From Pseudodesulfovibrio sp. (GTDB lineage: Bacteria > Desulfobacterota > Desulfovibrionia > Desulfovibrionales > Desulfovibrionaceae): a DNA stretch of 12,377 bases. The DNA lies in contig JAFLJW010000134.1 in NCBI GenBank assembly GCA_022712815.1, positions 1-12,377 of the forward strand, in the 5' to 3' direction. Numbering within the stretch: the first letter of the stretch is position 1; every line of letters begins with the position of its first letter. Below the pieces are notes generated by a model. The model ran no database searches. It had not been told where the DNA came from and was given only the letters and a program-made list of their open reading frames with translations. The translations under genes were made by a program, and so were the position numbers. Below, in pieces: positions 5,512 through 12,377 of this stretch.

Positions 5512-6891
5512 ATGTCGGAGCTGAAAAAAGCCATCGACCAGATAAGCAAGGACAGGGGTATTGACCGTGACCTGCTAATCGATACCCTTGAAGAGGCCGT
5601 CCGGTCTGCCGTGGCTCGCAAATACGGCGAGACCATGGATATCGAAGTGTCCTTCAACGAAGACCTCGGCGAAATCGAAGTCTTTGAATTCAAGGTTGTC
5701 GTTGAGGAAGTACACGACCCCATCAGTGAGATATCCCTTGGGGATGCTACGCTACAGGACCCCAACACTCAACTGGACGATGAGATGGGCTTTCCTCTCA
5801 AAATTGAGGACCTGGGACGTATCGCAGCACAATCCGCCAAGCAGGTCATCATCCAGCGCATGCGTGATGCCGAGCAGGAAATCATTTTCGAGGAATACAA
5901 GGACCGCATGGGCGAAATCGCCAGCGGTATCATCCAGCGCCGTGACCGCACCGGCTGGATCATCAACCTTGGCCGCACCGAAGCACTCCTGCCCAAGGAT
6001 GAGCAGATTCCCCGTGAACGGTACAAGCGCGGTGATCGCGTTCAGGCCTATATCATTGATGTACTCAAGGAGTCCCGTGGACCGCAGGTCGTCGTATCCA
6101 GGTCCCACCCGGAATACATGATCGAACTGTTCAAGCGCGAGGTTCCCGAAGTGGGCGACGATACCGTCAAGATCATGGGCGTGTCCCGCGATCCGGGCCT
6201 GCGTGCCAAAGTCGCTGTCATGTCCCGCGACCGTGACGTCGATCCTGTCGGCGCATGTGTCGGCATCCGCGGTTCCCGCATCCAGAACGTTGTTCAGGAA
6301 CTCAAGGGCGAACGTATCGACATCGTGGTCTGGAGCCCTGATATCGCCATGTACGCCCAGCACGCCTTGTCTCCGGCTGTAATCACAAGGATTACCGTGG
6401 ACGACGAAGAGGAAGCATTGGAAGTGGTCTGCCCCGACGATCAGCTCTCTTTGGCCATTGGCCGCAAGGGACAAAACGTCAAGCTGGCCGCCAAATTACT
6501 CGGCTGGAAGATAGACATTTTCACCGAATCCCGTTACGGCGAAGCCAACGCATCACGCAAGGGCATGGATCAGATAGCCAGCGTGGCCGAAATCGGCATG
6601 GATAATTTCTTTAATGCGGGCTTCGAGTCCATTGAATCCATCATTGACGCCACAGAGGAAGAACTGCTGGAAGTCAAGGGACTCACCGAAAGCAAAATTG
6701 CGGATATCCGCGTTGCCATAAACATGCTCGGAATAGGCAATTCTGACGAAACCGAGTTTGAAGAAGCCGAAGAGCAGATCGAAGAAGTTACCGAAGAAGC
6801 TACTGAAGAAGTTGCTGAAGAAGTCACTGAAGAGATCTCTGAGACTGAAGATGAGTCCGAAACTCCCGCTGAAGGCGAGGAGACGAAATAG
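5512..6891 (+). CDS. nusA: Transcription termination/antitermination factor NusA
   Basis: NusA binds RNA polymerase and nascent RNA and modulates pausing, termination and antitermination. The 459 residues read as an N-terminal RNAP-binding domain (about 1-125), an S1 domain (about 130-200), and KH1 with GIRG at 251-254 inside VGACVGIRGSRIQNVVQEL. KH2 follows with GRKG at 317-320 inside LAIGRKGQNVKLA, then one helix-hairpin-helix segment (about 355-408, ending VKGLTESKIADIRVA). The end is an acidic tail (411-459), 25 of 49 residues Asp/Glu, with EEVTEE-type repeats. E. coli NusA instead has two acidic-repeat domains. ATG 5512 has GGAGGT six bases upstream; an in-frame TTG at 5506 is too close to that site. 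Confidence 0.97.
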   Translation: MSELKKAIDQISKDRGIDRDLLIDTLEEAVRSAVARKYGETMDIEVSFNEDLGEIEVFEFKVVVEEVHDPISEISLGDATLQDPNTQLDDEMGFPLKIEDLGRIAAQSAKQVIIQRMRDAEQEIIFEEYKDRMGEIASGIIQRRDRTGWIINLGRTEALLPKDEQIPRERYKRGDRVQAYIIDVLKESRGPQVVVSRSHPEYMIELFKREVPEVGDDTVKIMGVSRDPGLRAKVAVMSRDRDVDPVGACVGIRGSRIQNVVQELKGERIDIVVWSPDIAMYAQHALSPAVITRITVDDEEEALEVVCPDDQLSLAIGRKGQNVKLAAKLLGWKIDIFTESRYGEANASRKGMDQIASVAEIGMDNFFNAGFESIESIIDATEEELLEVKGLTESKIADIRVAINMLGIGNSDETEFEEAEEQIEEVTEEATEEVAEEVTEEISETEDESETPAEGEETK

Positions 6892-6915
6892 GCACCACAA
6901 AGGCGAGGTACATGA

Positions 6916-7167
6916 ATGAGACAAATAGCTGGTAGCAAACCTGTCCGCATGTGCGTCGTCTGCCGCAAAAAGTTTCTGAAAGAGGAGCTTGAGCGGTATG
7001 TATTTCCAAATGAACCGAAGGAACCGGAAACAAAAAGTCTGGTTCCTGACCCGGAGAAGAACAAATCCGGGCGTGGTTTTTACTTATGCGGCCAGGCCCT
7101 GTGCCGGGAGAGATTCCCGAAAATGGTCATGGGCCTGATGAAGAAACGCAAAGGGGTTATTAGATGA
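6916..7167 (+). CDS. ylxR: YlxR family protein (RnpM-type)
   Basis: A small basic protein of 83 residues. The family signature is present: PVRMCVVCRKKF near the N-terminus, an RYVF strand, and GRGFYLC followed by LCRERF. It contains Cys13-x2-Cys16 and Cys58-x4-Cys63; that they bind metal is only a guess. In Bacillus subtilis the homologue has been described as an RNase P modulator (RnpM); whether that holds here is unknown. ATG 6916 has GAGG seven bases upstream. It follows nusA by 24 bases, and its TGA overlaps the infB start as ATGA, so the two are translationally coupled. The ylxQ gene that often sits between them in Gram-positive bacteria is absent. Confidence 0.92.
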   Translation: MRQIAGSKPVRMCVVCRKKFLKEELERYVFPNEPKEPETKSLVPDPEKNKSGRGFYLCGQALCRERFPKMVMGLMKKRKGVIR

Positions 7168-10097
7168 CGGCAAAGGTTCGGGTAGAAGACCTGGCTGCTG
7201 AGCTTCAGCTTAGCAACAAGGAGATTATTCAACAGCTTCGAGAGATCGGTGTTCAGGCGAAAAGCCAGAAAACCATCGTGGAAGACGAAGATGTTGACCG
7301 CTTCAAGGCGGAATTGAAACAGGGTGGCGGCAAGCGAAAGGTTGTTCGCCGCGTGGGTGAATCTGGTGTAATAATCAGACGTACGCGGAAAAAAACCAGG
7401 GAAAGCGCGGATGAAGAGGCTGTTTCAACAATCGATGAAACGGTTGATGACTCCTCCAAAGCCGAGGCAGAGGCAGTAGCGCAAGCTCCTGTTGAAAAAG
7501 CGGTTGAAGAGACCGTGGCCGAAGAAGTCGCCCAGGAAAAGGCTGAGAAAAAGCCTGCCAAAAAGACTAAAAAAGCTGCTCGGGATGCCGCACCAAAGGT
7601 GAAGATCATCAAGCCTGTAGTGGAAGAAGAGCCCGTCAAGGAAGCTGTGGTTGAAGAGGCCGCCCCCGAACCCGTGCCTGAGGAAACCAAAGTCGCTCCC
7701 CAAAAAGCCGAGCCAGAAGTCGAGACCAAAGCCGAAACAAAAGTCGAGACAGACGCCCCGGTCAAAGCCGCTTCCAAAGAAAGCAAGCCCGACAAAAAGG
7801 TGAAGACTGAGCCTCCTGCTGAAAAGAAGGAAGCCAAGGCTGAACCCAAAAAGAAGAAAAAGAAAAAGAGAAAGGAGCCGGAAGCTCCCAAAGTCAAGAT
7901 TATTTCCATGCCCACCGAGGCGGAAGTCAAGGCGCGCGAGGCAGCCAAGGCTGTTGTGTCCGAACGCCGTCCGAGTGCTCGTCCCGGCAGTCGTCCGGGC
8001 GGTCCCGGTCGCCCAGGTCGCCCCGGAGGACCAGGAGGCCCTGGAGGCCCAGGTCGTCCCGGTGCAGGTCGCCCCGGTGCAGGTCGCCCCGGAGGCGGAC
8101 GCCCCGGTTCCGCACCGGCACCCGTCGATCCGGCCATGCCTGACGGACGAAGCAAAAAGAAAAAAGGCAAGAAGGACCGCCGAGTAGTTGAATTCAACTC
8201 CGGTGGCGGACCCAAGCCCGGCGGACAAAATCGTTTCAATGACGGTGGATTCCCGCAGAGAAACAAGGGCCGCAAGAAAAAAGGGCGCAAGCAGCAAATG
8301 CAGCAGCCCGAACAGGTTCAGACTCAGCCGATGAAAGCTGCCAAGCGCAAGGTCAAATTTGATGATGCCATCCGTCTCGCGGATATGGCTCACCAGATGG
8401 GGATCAAAGCTCAGGAGCTGATCAAGGTCCTGTTCGGCATGGGCGTCATGGCGACCATCAACCAGGCCCTTGATCTGGATACTGCCACTTTGCTGGCCAG
8501 CGAATTCGGATACGAAGTTGAAAACGTCTCCTTTGACGAACAGGAATTCCTGGCTCCGACCGAGACCGACAAGGACGATGAGCTCAAGCCGCGTCCCCCT
8601 GTCGTGACCATCATGGGCCATGTTGACCACGGTAAGACTTCCCTGCTGGATGCCATCCGCCAATCCAACGTGACAGATGGCGAAGCTGGCGGCATCACCC
8701 AGCATATCGGCGCATACCACGTCAATACCAGCCGTGGTGAAATCGTGTTCCTGGATACTCCCGGTCACGAAGCTTTTACCACCATGCGCATGCGTGGTGC
8801 CCAGGTGACCGACATCGTCATTCTGGTCGTGGCAGCCGACGATGGCGTCATGGACCAGACTCGTGAGGCCATCAGCCACTCCAAGGCTGCCGGTGTACCC
8901 ATTGTGGTCGCGGTCAATAAAATGGATAAAGAGGGAGCCAATCCCGATAACGTCAAGCGTGAACTGGCCGAACTCGGCCTCTCCGCAGAAGACTGGGGCG
9001 GCGATACCATCTTCGCCCATGTCTCCGCCAAAAACAAAACCGGTCTTGATGAGCTGCTCGAACTGATTCTGCTTCAGGCCGAAGTTCTGGAACTCAAAGC
9101 CAACCCGAACAAGCACGCACGCGGTCATATTGTCGAGGCAAAACTCGACAAAGGACGCGGCCCGGTGGGTACCATGCTCATCGCCGAAGGTACCATCAAC
9201 AGGGGCGACAGCTTCGTCTCCGGTATCCACTTCGGCAAGGTCCGTGCAATGTTCAACGATCAGGGCAAGAAGATCAAAACAGCCGGACCGGCCATGCCTG
9301 TTGAAATTCAGGGTTTTGACGGTCTGCCCGAAGCTGGAGACGAGTTGTTCGTGGTTGACGACGAAAAGGTCGCCCGCCGCATCGCCCATTCCCGCGCCAT
9401 GAAAAAACGCGAGAAGATCCTCTCCTCCAAGAGCAAGGTCACTCTGGAATCCTTCCTGGCAAGCAAGCCGGACGACAAGGCTCAGGACCTGACACTGGTC
9501 CTCAAGGCAGATGTGCAGGGTTCTCTGGAAGCCGTTACCGAGGCTCTCAACAAGCTATCCACCGACGAAGTCAAGGTCAATATCGTCCATGGCGGAGCCG
9601 GTGCCATCACCGAATCCGACATCCTTCTGGCCGGAGCATCCGATGCCATCACCATTGGCTTCAACGTGCGCCCGAACCTGAAGGTCAAGGAAATCGCCGA
9701 ACAGAAAGGCGTGGATGTCCGCTTCTACGATATCATCTACAAGCTGGTGAATGAAGTTAGGGATGCCATGAGCGGCATGCTCACGCCAGACATCGAAGAG
9801 GTCTATCTGGGCCAGGCCGAAGTCCGCGAAACATTCTCCGTTCCCAAGATCGGCCTCATTGCCGGTTGCTATGTGGCGGATGGAAAAATGATTCGCAACG
9901 CTCAGGTCCGCCTGCTGCGTGACGGAGTGGTCATCTACACCGGCACGACAGCATCGCTCAGACGCGTCAAGGACGATGTCAAGGAAGTCAAGAAGGGCCT
10001 TGAGTGCGGCATGGGCCTCGAAAAGTTCAACGACATCAAAGTCGGAGACGTTATCGAAGCCTTTGAAACAAAGGAAGTCGCCCGTACCATCGACTAG
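7164..10097 (+). CDS. infB: Translation initiation factor IF-2
   Basis: IF-2 is the GTPase that brings initiator fMet-tRNA to the 30S subunit and promotes 50S joining. At 977 residues it is longer than E. coli IF-2 (890), because of its linker. An IF2_N domain (1-50) is followed by a low-complexity Glu/Ala/Lys/Pro linker (about 70-265), a lysine run near 229-237, a Gly/Pro/Arg-rich stretch (269-320), and a second IF2_N domain (about 395-465). The G domain has GHVDHGKT (485-492), DTPGHE (531-536), NKMD (585-588) and SAKN (621-624). Beta-barrel domains II and IV and domain III complete it. Start ATG 7164 has AAGGGG seven bases upstream inside ylxR. The motif APKVKII occurs twice in the linker (143-149 and 241-247). 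Confidence 0.98.
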   Translation: MTAKVRVEDLAAELQLSNKEIIQQLREIGVQAKSQKTIVEDEDVDRFKAELKQGGGKRKVVRRVGESGVIIRRTRKKTRESADEEAVSTIDETVDDSSKAEAEAVAQAPVEKAVEETVAEEVAQEKAEKKPAKKTKKAARDAAPKVKIIKPVVEEEPVKEAVVEEAAPEPVPEETKVAPQKAEPEVETKAETKVETDAPVKAASKESKPDKKVKTEPPAEKKEAKAEPKKKKKKKRKEPEAPKVKIISMPTEAEVKAREAAKAVVSERRPSARPGSRPGGPGRPGRPGGPGGPGGPGRPGAGRPGAGRPGGGRPGSAPAPVDPAMPDGRSKKKKGKKDRRVVEFNSGGGPKPGGQNRFNDGGFPQRNKGRKKKGRKQQMQQPEQVQTQPMKAAKRKVKFDDAIRLADMAHQMGIKAQELIKVLFGMGVMATINQALDLDTATLLASEFGYEVENVSFDEQEFLAPTETDKDDELKPRPPVVTIMGHVDHGKTSLLDAIRQSNVTDGEAGGITQHIGAYHVNTSRGEIVFLDTPGHEAFTTMRMRGAQVTDIVILVVAADDGVMDQTREAISHSKAAGVPIVVAVNKMDKEGANPDNVKRELAELGLSAEDWGGDTIFAHVSAKNKTGLDELLELILLQAEVLELKANPNKHARGHIVEAKLDKGRGPVGTMLIAEGTINRGDSFVSGIHFGKVRAMFNDQGKKIKTAGPAMPVEIQGFDGLPEAGDELFVVDDEKVARRIAHSRAMKKREKILSSKSKVTLESFLASKPDDKAQDLTLVLKADVQGSLEAVTEALNKLSTDEVKVNIVHGGAGAITESDILLAGASDAITIGFNVRPNLKVKEIAEQKGVDVRFYDIIYKLVNEVRDAMSGMLTPDIEEVYLGQAEVRETFSVPKIGLIAGCYVADGKMIRNAQVRLLRDGVVIYTGTTASLRRVKDDVKEVKKGLECGMGLEKFNDIKVGDVIEAFETKEVARTID

Positions 10098-10108
10098 GAT
10101 ACCAACAT

Positions 10109-10152
10109 TAAGTACGGGCGGCCCATTGCATATGGGCCGCCCGTACTTATTT
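10109..10152 (+). terminator. Perfect 18-bp hairpin after infB (probable terminator)
   Basis: TAAGTACGGGCGGCCCAT (10109-10126) is perfectly complementary to ATGGGCCGCCCGTACTTA (10132-10149), leaving a five-base loop TGCAT. It begins 11 bases after the infB stop. The following tract is only TTTG, with CTTATTTG overall, so it is a very stable stem with a weak U-tract: either an attenuating terminator or an RNA-stabilising and processing structure. It separates infB from ylxP in an otherwise continuous gene series. Confidence 0.65.
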
Positions 10153-10168
10153 GTAGAACGAGCTGATT

Positions 10169-10462
10169 ATGATTATAGGCGTCATGACCCTCGAATTCAG
10201 GTTGCACGGCAACCGCTCCCTCAAGGGAAAACGCAAAGTCGCACTGAGCCTGAAACAGAAACTGCGCAACAAGTTCAATGTGGCTGTTGCGGAAATTGAA
10301 GCCATGGACGTCCATGACAAACTGGTACTGGGAGTGGTGACCACGGCCAATGAGACCAGCAGGGTTGAAAGCCGCCTTGCCAAGGCTCTCGCCATGATCG
10401 AGGCCATCTCCCCCGCAGAGCTGACCAACTGCAATACAGAAATTTTTAGTGACTCAGATTAA
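10169..10462 (+). CDS. DUF503 / YlxP family protein
   Basis: A 97-residue protein of the DUF503 family, called YlxP in Bacillus, which lies between infB and rbfA in many genomes. The signature is clear: an N-terminal IIGVMTLEFRLHGNRSLKGK strand and loop with SLKGKR, then RNKFNVAVAEIEAMD, and a VLGVVTT strand. The family folds as a small ferredoxin-like alpha/beta domain; its molecular role is not firmly established, though position suggests ribosome assembly. ATG 10169 fits the family start, but the upstream sequence (GAACGAGCTGATT) has no good Shine-Dalgarno, and the start is only 20 bases from the infB hairpin, so translation may be weak. The acidic end EIFSDSD follows the conserved part. 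Confidence 0.88.
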   Translation: MIIGVMTLEFRLHGNRSLKGKRKVALSLKQKLRNKFNVAVAEIEAMDVHDKLVLGVVTTANETSRVESRLAKALAMIEAISPAELTNCNTEIFSDSD

Positions 10463-10565
10463 AAAATTGTTGATGATGTATACTATTATGACGGATGCCA
10501 GACGCGAAAAAGGCCAAACCGAACACATAAGGATACTTTTTCAACAGTCTGACTAAGGATATACC

Positions 10566-10907
10566 ATGAAAACATCAGATTCACGCCGAGCCGTCCGCAT
10601 GGGCGACCAGATCATGCGAGAGACCGCAACCCTGCTCGTTGAAGAGGCACAGGACCCCAGATTGCAACTCGTCACCCTGTCTGGCGTGCGCATGAACGCC
10701 AACCTGCGTATTGCGGAAATCTTCTACACCGTTTCCGGAGACGAGGAGCATCGTAAATCCGTTCAGCAAGGGCTGGAAAAAGCCAGTGGCTTTCTTCGTT
10801 CCAACTTGAGCAAACGCCTCAAACTCCAGTTCACCCCGGAATTGCGGTTCCTTTTTGACGAATTTCTTGAGGACGTGGTCTATGGAAAATCCAGCAAAAC
10901 GGATTAG
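10566..10907 (+). CDS. rbfA: Ribosome-binding factor A (RbfA)
   Basis: RbfA binds the immature 30S subunit and helps 16S rRNA 5'-end maturation and cold adaptation. The 113-residue product is slightly shorter than E. coli RbfA (133), lacking the long C-terminal tail. It shows the KH-like pattern: RRAVRMGDQIMRETATLLV helix, DPRL then VTLSGVRM strand, NLRIAEIFYTV strand, a KASGFLRSNLSKRL helix and the final TPELRFLFDEFLED strand-helix. ATG 10566 has AAGGA six bases upstream. It lies 103 bases after ylxP, the largest break in this half of the operon. Its last 26 bases overlap the start of nrnA. Confidence 0.95.
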   Translation: MKTSDSRRAVRMGDQIMRETATLLVEEAQDPRLQLVTLSGVRMNANLRIAEIFYTVSGDEEHRKSVQQGLEKASGFLRSNLSKRLKLQFTPELRFLFDEFLEDVVYGKSSKTD

Positions 10908-11850
10908 TGAGCTTCTCAAAAGTCAGGACGACTTCCTGATCGCTTCGCATTACAACCCCGATGGAGACGCCATCGGTTCTGCCTGTGCCATGGGCCATAT
11001 ACTTACGCACCTTGGCAAGCGGTTCACACTGTACAATCAGTCAGGACTCCCCGACCGATACGGCTATGTTGAAATGCCCGGTTTGATGGTCACGTCCCTG
11101 CCCGAAACCATGCCCAAATGGACAATCGTCCTCGATTGCGGCGCGGCTGATCGCATGGGTGATGCACTCCTGTCCCGCAAGGATGAAACACGTATCATCA
11201 ATATTGATCACCATCTGGGTAACGGAGATTTTGGAACCGAAAACTGGGTGGACGTCAACGAACCAGCCGTAGGCTCCATGATTGCCCTGCTCGCCAAGGA
11301 GCTGAATATCCCCCTTGTCGGTCCGCTGGCCCAGTGCATATACTTGGCTGTAGCCACTGACACAGGATTTTTCACCTACGGTTCCACGACCCCGGAATCT
11401 CTGGAGCTGGCCGCTGAAATACTTAGGGGCGGACTTGATATCGCCCACATAAACATGATGGTTACCAAGCAGTGGTCCGAAGAGCGGCTGCGGCTATGGA
11501 CCGAGGTCATGGATAATGTGGAGCTTTATCTGGACAAGCAGGTAGCGATAACCGCCATAACCAACGATATATTCGAACGCACCGGCACCACGAGTGAGGA
11601 CACCGAAAATATCATCAATTTTGTCAATCGCCTGCGGACCGTCCGCGTGGCCGCCACCCTCCGGGAGGAAGGCCCGGACAGATACAAGTTCAGCCTGCGT
11701 TCATACGGTGACGACAATGTGCAGGAAATCGCCGCCCGTTTCGGCGGCGGAGGACATCGCAACGCATCGGGCGGCACCATCGAAGCTCCGCTTGAAGAAG
11801 CCAAGATGATGCTCGTGGAAATCATTGGCGGCTCTCTGGGACTCAGCTAA
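10882..11850 (+). CDS. nrnA: DHH/DHHA1 phosphoesterase, NrnA-type (nanoRNase / pAp phosphatase)
   Basis: NrnA-type enzymes degrade very short RNAs and remove the 3'-phosphate from pAp, using manganese. The 322-residue product has the usual length. DHH motifs appear in order: HYNPDGDAIGS (23-33), VLDCGAADR, INIDHHLGN with DHH at 109-111, and YLAVATDTGFFTYGSTT. The DHHA1 substrate-binding domain ends in GGGGHRNASGG (288-298). All metal-ligand residues expected are visible. ATG 10882 is preferred: it has GAGG nine bases upstream and gives the family-like N-terminus; an upstream in-frame TTG (10855) would add nine residues. It overlaps rbfA by 26 bases and abuts truB (TAA directly followed by ATG), so it is translated as part of the operon. 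Which of the two activities dominates cannot be told from sequence. Confidence 0.94.
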   Translation: MENPAKRISELLKSQDDFLIASHYNPDGDAIGSACAMGHILTHLGKRFTLYNQSGLPDRYGYVEMPGLMVTSLPETMPKWTIVLDCGAADRMGDALLSRKDETRIINIDHHLGNGDFGTENWVDVNEPAVGSMIALLAKELNIPLVGPLAQCIYLAVATDTGFFTYGSTTPESLELAAEILRGGLDIAHINMMVTKQWSEERLRLWTEVMDNVELYLDKQVAITAITNDIFERTGTTSEDTENIINFVNRLRTVRVAATLREEGPDRYKFSLRSYGDDNVQEIAARFGGGGHRNASGGTIEAPLEEAKMMLVEIIGGSLGLS

Positions 11851-12377
11851 ATGGGACGCAGAAGGAAAAAGAGAAGCCCGGAACAACGCGATGGCCTGCT
11901 GGTACTCAACAAACCCTCCGGCCCGACTTCGGCAGGCTGTTTGGGAGACATCAAGCACCAGCTCAAGCAATTCAAGATCGGCCACGCCGGAACCCTTGAT
12001 CCACTGGCCGAAGGCGTCCTGCTGGTCCTGCTTGGACACGGGACCAAGCTCGCCTCGTACCTGACCAGCGGCACCAAGACTTACTCCGGCACGTTCAGAC
12101 TCGGAATCACGACAGATACTCTTGATATACAAGGAAAAGTTGTCAAGGAAAGCGTGGTCGAGGCGACAAGGGAAGATGTTGAACGTGAAATTTTGTATTG
12201 GAAAGAGTTGACAGAACAGGAAGTTCCAGCCTATTCGGCTGCCAAACACGAGGGTAAACCGTTGTATGCTCTGGCCCGCGAGGGCAAGGAAACTCCGGTC
12301 AAGATAAAGCCCATTGTTATTTCTCATGTGGAAGTGCTGGACGTACGAATGCCGGAAGCGGTGTTCAGGGTCAGTTG
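11851..12377 (+). CDS. truB: tRNA pseudouridine-55 synthase TruB (partial)
   Basis: TruB makes pseudouridine 55 in the T-loop of tRNAs. The first 175 codons are present and the gene continues past the right edge; no stop interrupts the frame. Family motifs are LVLNKPSGPTS (17-27), the catalytic motif GHAGTLDPLAEGVL with the nucleophile Asp50, KTYSGTFRLGITTDTLDIQG, and VPAYSAAKHEGKPLYALAREG with the YSA.K.G core. The canonical catalytic motif is GHTGTLDPLATGVL, so Thr-to-Ala and Thr-to-Glu changes flank an intact aspartate. A basic N-terminal tail (MGRRRKKR) precedes the domain. The ATG directly follows the nrnA stop without a gap and has only a weak GGGA upstream, so translation probably depends on coupling. 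The usual next genes, rpsO and pnp, would lie beyond the window. Confidence 0.95.
   Translation, partial: MGRRRKKRSPEQRDGLLVLNKPSGPTSAGCLGDIKHQLKQFKIGHAGTLDPLAEGVLLVLLGHGTKLASYLTSGTKTYSGTFRLGITTDTLDIQGKVVKESVVEATREDVEREILYWKELTEQEVPAYSAAKHEGKPLYALAREGKETPVKIKPIVISHVEVLDVRMPEAVFRVS

Noticed and set aside
5752..6474. 240-residue frame antisense to nusA
   Set aside because: Shadow of the S1/KH coding region of nusA.
7848..7878. A-rich lysine-codon run in infB as a possible frameshift site
   Set aside because: No exact slippery heptamer in the right frame and no evident downstream structure; the full-length IF-2 frame simply continues.
7253..8290. 345-residue Ser/Pro/Gly-rich frame antisense to the infB linker
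   Set aside because: Mirror image of the Glu/Lys and Gly/Pro/Arg linker codons; no start signal or domain.
7425..9389. 654-residue open frame antisense to infB
   Set aside because: It is the complement of the strongly recognised infB frame; the length comes from infB codon bias and low-complexity linker. Its translation is repetitive Gly/Leu/Phe-rich without motifs.

Overview
The window looks like ordinary core chromosome from a flagellated, Gram-negative sulfate reducer of the Desulfovibrio/Pseudodesulfovibrio type. This is inferred from the gene order, the protein character and the outer-membrane flagellar rings; no database search was possible. Two gene blocks diverge from a short spacer at about 4.60-4.74 kb. 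No gene-free stretch exceeds 300 bases, and no mobile element, CRISPR array or defence system was seen.

The left half (minus strand, about 4601 down to 1) is a tightly packed flagellar basal-body operon, read flgF, flgG, flgA, flgH, flgI and the first codons of a FlgJ-type rod-binding protein cut by the window edge. Together these encode the proximal and distal rod, the P-ring with its chaperone, and the L-ring lipoprotein. Just upstream of flgF is a near-consensus sigma-54 (-24/-12) promoter, overlapped by a long inverted repeat that also covers the flgF ribosome-binding site and start codon.

The right half (plus strand, 4695 to the end) is the translation/transcription-factor operon. A sigma-70-like promoter drives tRNA-Gly(CCC), followed by a small Rho-independent terminator. 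Then come rimP (30S maturation), nusA (elongation/termination factor), ylxR (RnpM-type), infB (IF-2), a DUF503/YlxP gene, rbfA (30S maturation), nrnA (DHH nanoRNase/pAp phosphatase) and truB (tRNA pseudouridine-55 synthase, cut by the right edge). This matches the widespread rimP-nusA-ylxR-infB-ylxP-rbfA-nrnA-truB arrangement. YlxQ is absent, and a tRNA gene sits where E. coli has metY.

I did not find a convincing undescribed system. The points most worth a second look are regulatory: the sigma-54 promoter and palindrome at flgF, the terminator between the tRNA and rimP, the nested hairpins before nusA, and the perfect 18-bp inverted repeat after infB.
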